Positions 7,355 through 9,600 of a stretch of 9,600 nucleotides of DNA are shown piece by piece (positions within the stretch are counted from its first letter, which is position 1; every line of letters begins with the position of its first letter). Made by a program: the position numbers and the translations under genes. The notes beneath the pieces are model-generated. The model ran no database searches and was not told the origin of the DNA. It worked only from the letters and a program-made list of their open reading frames with translations. The stretch is from contig SHAI01000083.1 in NCBI GenBank assembly GCA_004213235.1, positions 1 to 9,600 on the forward strand, read 5' to 3'. Origin of the DNA: Parvularculaceae bacterium. Lineage in GTDB: Bacteria; Pseudomonadota; Alphaproteobacteria; Caulobacterales; Parvularculaceae.

Positions 7355-8329
7355 ATGATGCGCGTTTATCTTGAATTCGAAACACCTATTGCGGAGCTTG
7401 AAGGGAAGATCGAAGAGCTTCGTCAGAATGATGAAGGCGATGCGAACAGCGTAAAAGAGGAAATTGACCGGCTGCAGGGTAGGGTCGATCAACTCCTCGT
7501 CGATGCTTATAGCAAGCTGAATCGCTGGCAAAAAACCCAGGTGGCGCGCCACGCGGCACGGCCGAAGTTCTCCGATTACGCGGCCCATCTTCTTGATGAT
7601 TTCACGCCCCTTGCTGGTGATCGCAAGTTCGGCGAAGACCTTGCCATCCTCGGCGGACCCGCAAAGTTCCGTGGACGTTCAGTTGTGGTCATTGGGCATG
7701 AAAAAGGCGCAAACACGACCGAGCGGGTGAAGCATAATTTCGGCATGGCCTCGCCGGAAGGATATCGCAAAGCGATCCGGTTGATGGACCTCGCGGAACG
7801 ATTTTCCCTCCCCGTGATTACCCTCGTGGATACGCCAGGTGCCTATCCCGGGCGCGGCGCGGAGGAGCGCGGCCAGGCGGAAGCTATCGCGGCGTGTACG
7901 GATAAATGCCTCGGGCTTGGCTCGCCGGTGATCGCAAGCATTGTCGGTGAGGGCGGGTCAGGCGGAGCCGTTGCCCTGGCGGCGGCCAATGCCGTTATCA
8001 TGTTTGAACATGCCGTTTATTCGGTGATCTCGCCGGAGGGGTGCGCTTCCATTTTGTGGAAAGATGCTGCGGGCAAAGGAGAATCGAAAGCGCCGGAGGC
8101 GGCAGAGGCGATGCGCATATCTGCGGCCGACCTGAAAGGTTTGGGTGTCATTGACACGATTGTTCCAGAGCCGGCAGGCGGTGCACACCGTGATCCTGTG
8201 CATGCGATGGAGCGACTTGGTGATGCGATTGAACAGGCGCTCGATGAGTTTGCCGGGATGTCACCTGACGAGATAAGGAAACGTCGTCGCGAGAAATTCC
8301 TGGCGATTGGCCGTGCGGGTCTGGCCTGA
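7355..8329 (+). CDS. accA: Acetyl-CoA carboxylase carboxyltransferase subunit alpha
   Basis: AccA pairs with AccD to transfer CO2 from carboxybiotin (on AccB) to acetyl-CoA, giving malonyl-CoA for fatty-acid synthesis in the cytosol. The 324 residues match the family length (319 in E. coli). The N-terminal FETPIAELEGKIEEL (8-22) begins a helical/coiled region to about residue 60, followed by LAGDR (86-90), IGHEKG (113-118), NFGMASPEGYRKA (128-140) and VDTPGAYPGRGAEERGQ (158-174). The oxyanion-forming glycine run GEGGSGGA (198-205) and SPEGCASILWK (226-236) complete the crotonase-type carboxyltransferase fold. GGAHRD (275-280) lies near the end. AAGG stands 6 nt before ATG 7355; the adjacent ATG 7358 is an equally possible start. 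accD is not in the window. No lesion is visible. Confidence 0.98.
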   Translation: MMRVYLEFETPIAELEGKIEELRQNDEGDANSVKEEIDRLQGRVDQLLVDAYSKLNRWQKTQVARHAARPKFSDYAAHLLDDFTPLAGDRKFGEDLAILGGPAKFRGRSVVVIGHEKGANTTERVKHNFGMASPEGYRKAIRLMDLAERFSLPVITLVDTPGAYPGRGAEERGQAEAIAACTDKCLGLGSPVIASIVGEGGSGGAVALAAANAVIMFEHAVYSVISPEGCASILWKDAAGKGESKAPEAAEAMRISAADLKGLGVIDTIVPEPAGGAHRDPVHAMERLGDAIEQALDEFAGMSPDEIRKRRREKFLAIGRAGLA

Positions 8330-8372
8330 TCCGCTGGATACGCACCGGCCCGCTGTAAAATAGAACTTGCAT

Positions 8373-8414
8373 CAAACAAACAAAAAGCCGGCACGGGGCT
8401 CCCCGGTGCCGGCT
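8373..8414 (-). terminator. Intrinsic terminator of rplU-rpmA
   Basis: AGCCGGCAC (8386-8394) pairs perfectly with GTGCCGGCT (8406-8414), and the inner GGGG/CCCC extends the stem past one bulged G. On the minus strand the stem is followed by TTTTTGTTTGTTTG (8386-8373), a good U-tract 26 nt past the rpmA stop. On the plus strand the stem is followed by CTTGATAAATT, a poor U-tract, so it would terminate accA less well. Confidence 0.9.
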
Positions 8415-8439
8415 CTTGATAAATTATCAGCCTGGTCGG

Positions 8440-8703
8440 TTATTCGCTGGCCATTGGCTCAACTGAAACTTCATTGCGTCCACCTGCGCGCTGACGGAAG
8501 GCAACCTTGCCCTCTACCTTTGCGAAGATGGTGTGATCTTTGCCGAGGCCGACATTTTCACCGGGGTGGAATTTGGTGCCACGCTGACGAATGATAATGT
8601 TGCCTGGAATGACGTGTTCGCCGCCATACTTCTTTACGCCTAAGCGTCGGCCTTCTGAATCGCGACCATTGCGGGATGAACCACCTGCTTTTTTATGTGC
8701 CAT
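8440..8703 (-). CDS. rpmA: 50S ribosomal protein L27
   Basis: An 87-residue basic protein of the large subunit whose N-terminal tail reaches toward the peptidyl-transferase centre. It starts MAHKKAGGSSRNGRDSEG, the L27 signature, with no N-terminal extension of the kind cleaved in Firmicutes. It continues with RRLGVKKYGGEHVIPGNII, RQRGTKFHPGENVGLGKDHT and FAKVEGKVAF. Length is normal. Its ATG lies 5 nt after the rplU stop, and its ribosome site GGAG overlaps the last codons of rplU, so coupled translation is expected. It ends shortly before the intrinsic terminator. Confidence 0.99.
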   Translation of the reverse strand: MAHKKAGGSSRNGRDSEGRRLGVKKYGGEHVIPGNIIIRQRGTKFHPGENVGLGKDHTIFAKVEGKVAFRQRAGGRNEVSVEPMASE

Positions 8704-8708
8704 GAGAG

Positions 8709-9290
8709 TTACTCCGTTTCGCCGGCAGAGAGTTTCTTCGCCTGCTCGATCCAGTTTTCACGTTCGATACGGCCCTTGAAGGACAGTTTTTCGTCAAATT
8801 CTGCTATTTCCGCCGGGCCCCAGGCCGCGATCTGGGCAAAGCTTGTTACCCCAACTTCATGGAGCTTTTTCTCAAGAGCGGGACCTACGCCGGAAAGAAG
8901 TTTCAAATCGTCAGCGCCATCGGGCGTCGCTGCAGGGGCCGTCTTCGCTGATTTCGCTGCGGCGGAGGGCTTGGCACCGCCGGTGAGGATTTCGGTTACG
9001 CGCAGCACTGTCTGGTGCTGGCGGTGGCCAGCCTTGCGACGATAATTCTGGCGGCGGCGCTTTTTAAAGATGACGATCTTTTTCGCGCGTTTGTGTTCAA
9101 CAATCTCGCCGGCAACGCAAGCGCCATCCACTAAAGGGGCACCAACGGTCACATCATCGCCGTTTGCGACCATCAACACGCTGTCGAGCGTGACGATTTC
9201 GCCCTGTTCGGCGGTGAGGCGTTCAATTGTGATGATATCGTCTTTGGCGACGCGATATTGCTTGCCGCCGGTCTTTACCACTGCGTACAT
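8709..9290 (-). CDS. rplU: 50S ribosomal protein L21 with C-terminal helix-hairpin-helix extension
   Basis: Residues 1-104 are canonical L21: MYAVVKTGGKQYRV at the start, the basic rRNA-binding loop FKKRRRQNYRRKAGHRQ (75-91) and TVLRVTEI (94-101). Bacterial L21 normally ends near residue 103. Here an Ala/Lys/Pro linker (105-127) leads to an extra domain (128-193) with LKLLSGVGPALEKKL, a helix-hairpin-helix motif, then FAQIAAWGPAEIAEF, LSFKGRIERENWIEQAKKL and a polar end. This extra domain is known in many alphaproteobacterial L21 proteins. It resembles DNA/RNA-binding HhH domains, but I know of no defined role. The ribosome site AGGAG (9302-9298) lies 7 nt before the ATG. It is the first gene of the rplU-rpmA operon. 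Confidence 0.98.
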   Translation of the reverse strand: MYAVVKTGGKQYRVAKDDIITIERLTAEQGEIVTLDSVLMVANGDDVTVGAPLVDGACVAGEIVEHKRAKKIVIFKKRRRQNYRRKAGHRQHQTVLRVTEILTGGAKPSAAAKSAKTAPAATPDGADDLKLLSGVGPALEKKLHEVGVTSFAQIAAWGPAEIAEFDEKLSFKGRIERENWIEQAKKLSAGETE

Positions 9291-9306
9291 GGTCGATCTC
9301 CTGTTG

Positions 9307-9326
9307 GCCGCGATAGATTTCGCGGC
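9307..9326 (-). promoter_or_regulatory. Leader hairpin just upstream of the rplU ribosome-binding site
   Basis: GCCGCGA (9307-9313) and TCGCGGC (9320-9326) form a perfect 7-bp stem with a 6-nt loop. In the mRNA it ends 4 nt before the AGGAG ribosome site of rplU. Ribosomal-protein mRNAs often carry autoregulatory leader structures; such a role here is inference. Confidence 0.45.
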
Positions 9327-9381
9327 ACCTGTGGGTCCTTTTTGGGTCCGGCTTCATACGTCCGGTTGTTTTGAAGGCAGG

Positions 9382-9410
9382 GCGTTACCGCAAACGCGAA
9401 GGCGGGTCAA
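9382..9410 (-). promoter_or_regulatory. Promoter candidate for rplU-rpmA
   Basis: On the minus strand TTGACC (9410-9405, 5 of 6 to the -35 consensus) and TAACGC (9387-9382, weak -10) are separated by 17 nt. This would give a leader of roughly 85 nt holding the hairpin at 9307-9326. The -35 is convincing and the -10 is poor, although alphaproteobacterial -10 boxes often deviate. Confidence 0.4.
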
Positions 9411-9600
9411 GCCGCGCGCATTACCGGATAAGCACGATTTGATGGGGACAGGGCCGCTGTGACACGGGTTGTGCTGCGGTTTTCCGATCAGGGCCAAGGG
9501 GACAGACGGTCCGGCAAGAGGGGATGATGATGGTGCGGCGCTGATATTCGGGACGAATTTTTGTTGCATGGCGCGTGCGCCAAGGCTAGATCGCCTATTC
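9411..9600. other. Intergenic stretch with no supported gene
   Basis: With the rplU leader and promoter this makes a 310-base gene-free stretch to the window edge. I see no tRNA cloverleaf, no coding frame with a ribosome site, and no repeat of note. Near the edge, TTGTTG (9561-9566) and GCTAGATC (9585-9592) on the plus strand resemble an alphaproteobacterial -35/-10 pair. They may serve a plus-strand gene beyond the window. Confidence 0.4.

Noticed and set aside
8017..8394. Minus-strand open frame antisense to accA
   Set aside because: It covers conserved accA codons and starts within the rpmA terminator; it has no ribosome site and no coherent domain.
9354..9569. 71-residue minus-strand frame upstream of rplU
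   Set aside because: It spans the rplU promoter and leader, has a low-complexity Ser/Pro composition and no good ribosome site, so it was not called a gene.
1..9600. Search for CRISPR arrays, tRNA/rRNA genes, prophage genes, toxin-antitoxin or defence modules
   Set aside because: No spaced repeats, cloverleaf structures or family motifs of these kinds were seen. The gene content is housekeeping apart from the items reported.

Overview
The window reads as ordinary alphaproteobacterial chromosome of moderately high GC content. The evidence for this is ribosomal protein L21 with a C-terminal helix-hairpin-helix extension, the aroK-aroB-CorB/CorC gene cluster lying near accA, and protein sequences of alphaproteobacterial character throughout. 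I cannot place it reliably to order or genus.

Layout. (1) At 1-1626 (+) is the 3' nine-tenths of glmS (glucosamine-6-phosphate synthase). The window edge removes about 70 N-terminal residues, including the nucleophilic cysteine. A 39-residue membrane-type small protein follows at 1657-1776. (2) At 1777-2164 no intact gene is present. On the minus strand there is a decayed C-terminal end of an IS5-family transposase, and its lesions can be read base by base: Tyr-to-stop changes, a one-base loss in an A-run, and a 10-bp tandem duplication. (3) At 5342-2165 (-) are aroK and aroB, overlapping by 4 nt (shikimate pathway), then a DUF21/CBS-pair/CorC_HlyC membrane protein after a 191-nt gap. (4) At 5466-7272 (+) an unannotated 41-residue single-pass membrane peptide overlaps the GTG start of a 564-residue predicted exported protein that I do not recognise. 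(5) accA (7355-8329, +) has its own good sigma70-type promoter candidate. (6) The rplU-rpmA operon (9290-8440, -) encodes L21 and L27. It converges on accA at a strong intrinsic terminator and is preceded by a promoter candidate and a leader hairpin. The last ~190 bases hold no gene I can support.

Most of the window is housekeeping: amino-sugar synthesis for the cell wall, aromatic amino-acid precursors, the first step of fatty-acid synthesis, and two 50S subunit proteins. I found no evidence of a defence system, CRISPR array, prophage or other new multi-gene system. The parts worth a second look are the two small membrane ORFs, the unknown exported protein coupled to one of them, the IS relic, and the rplU leader.
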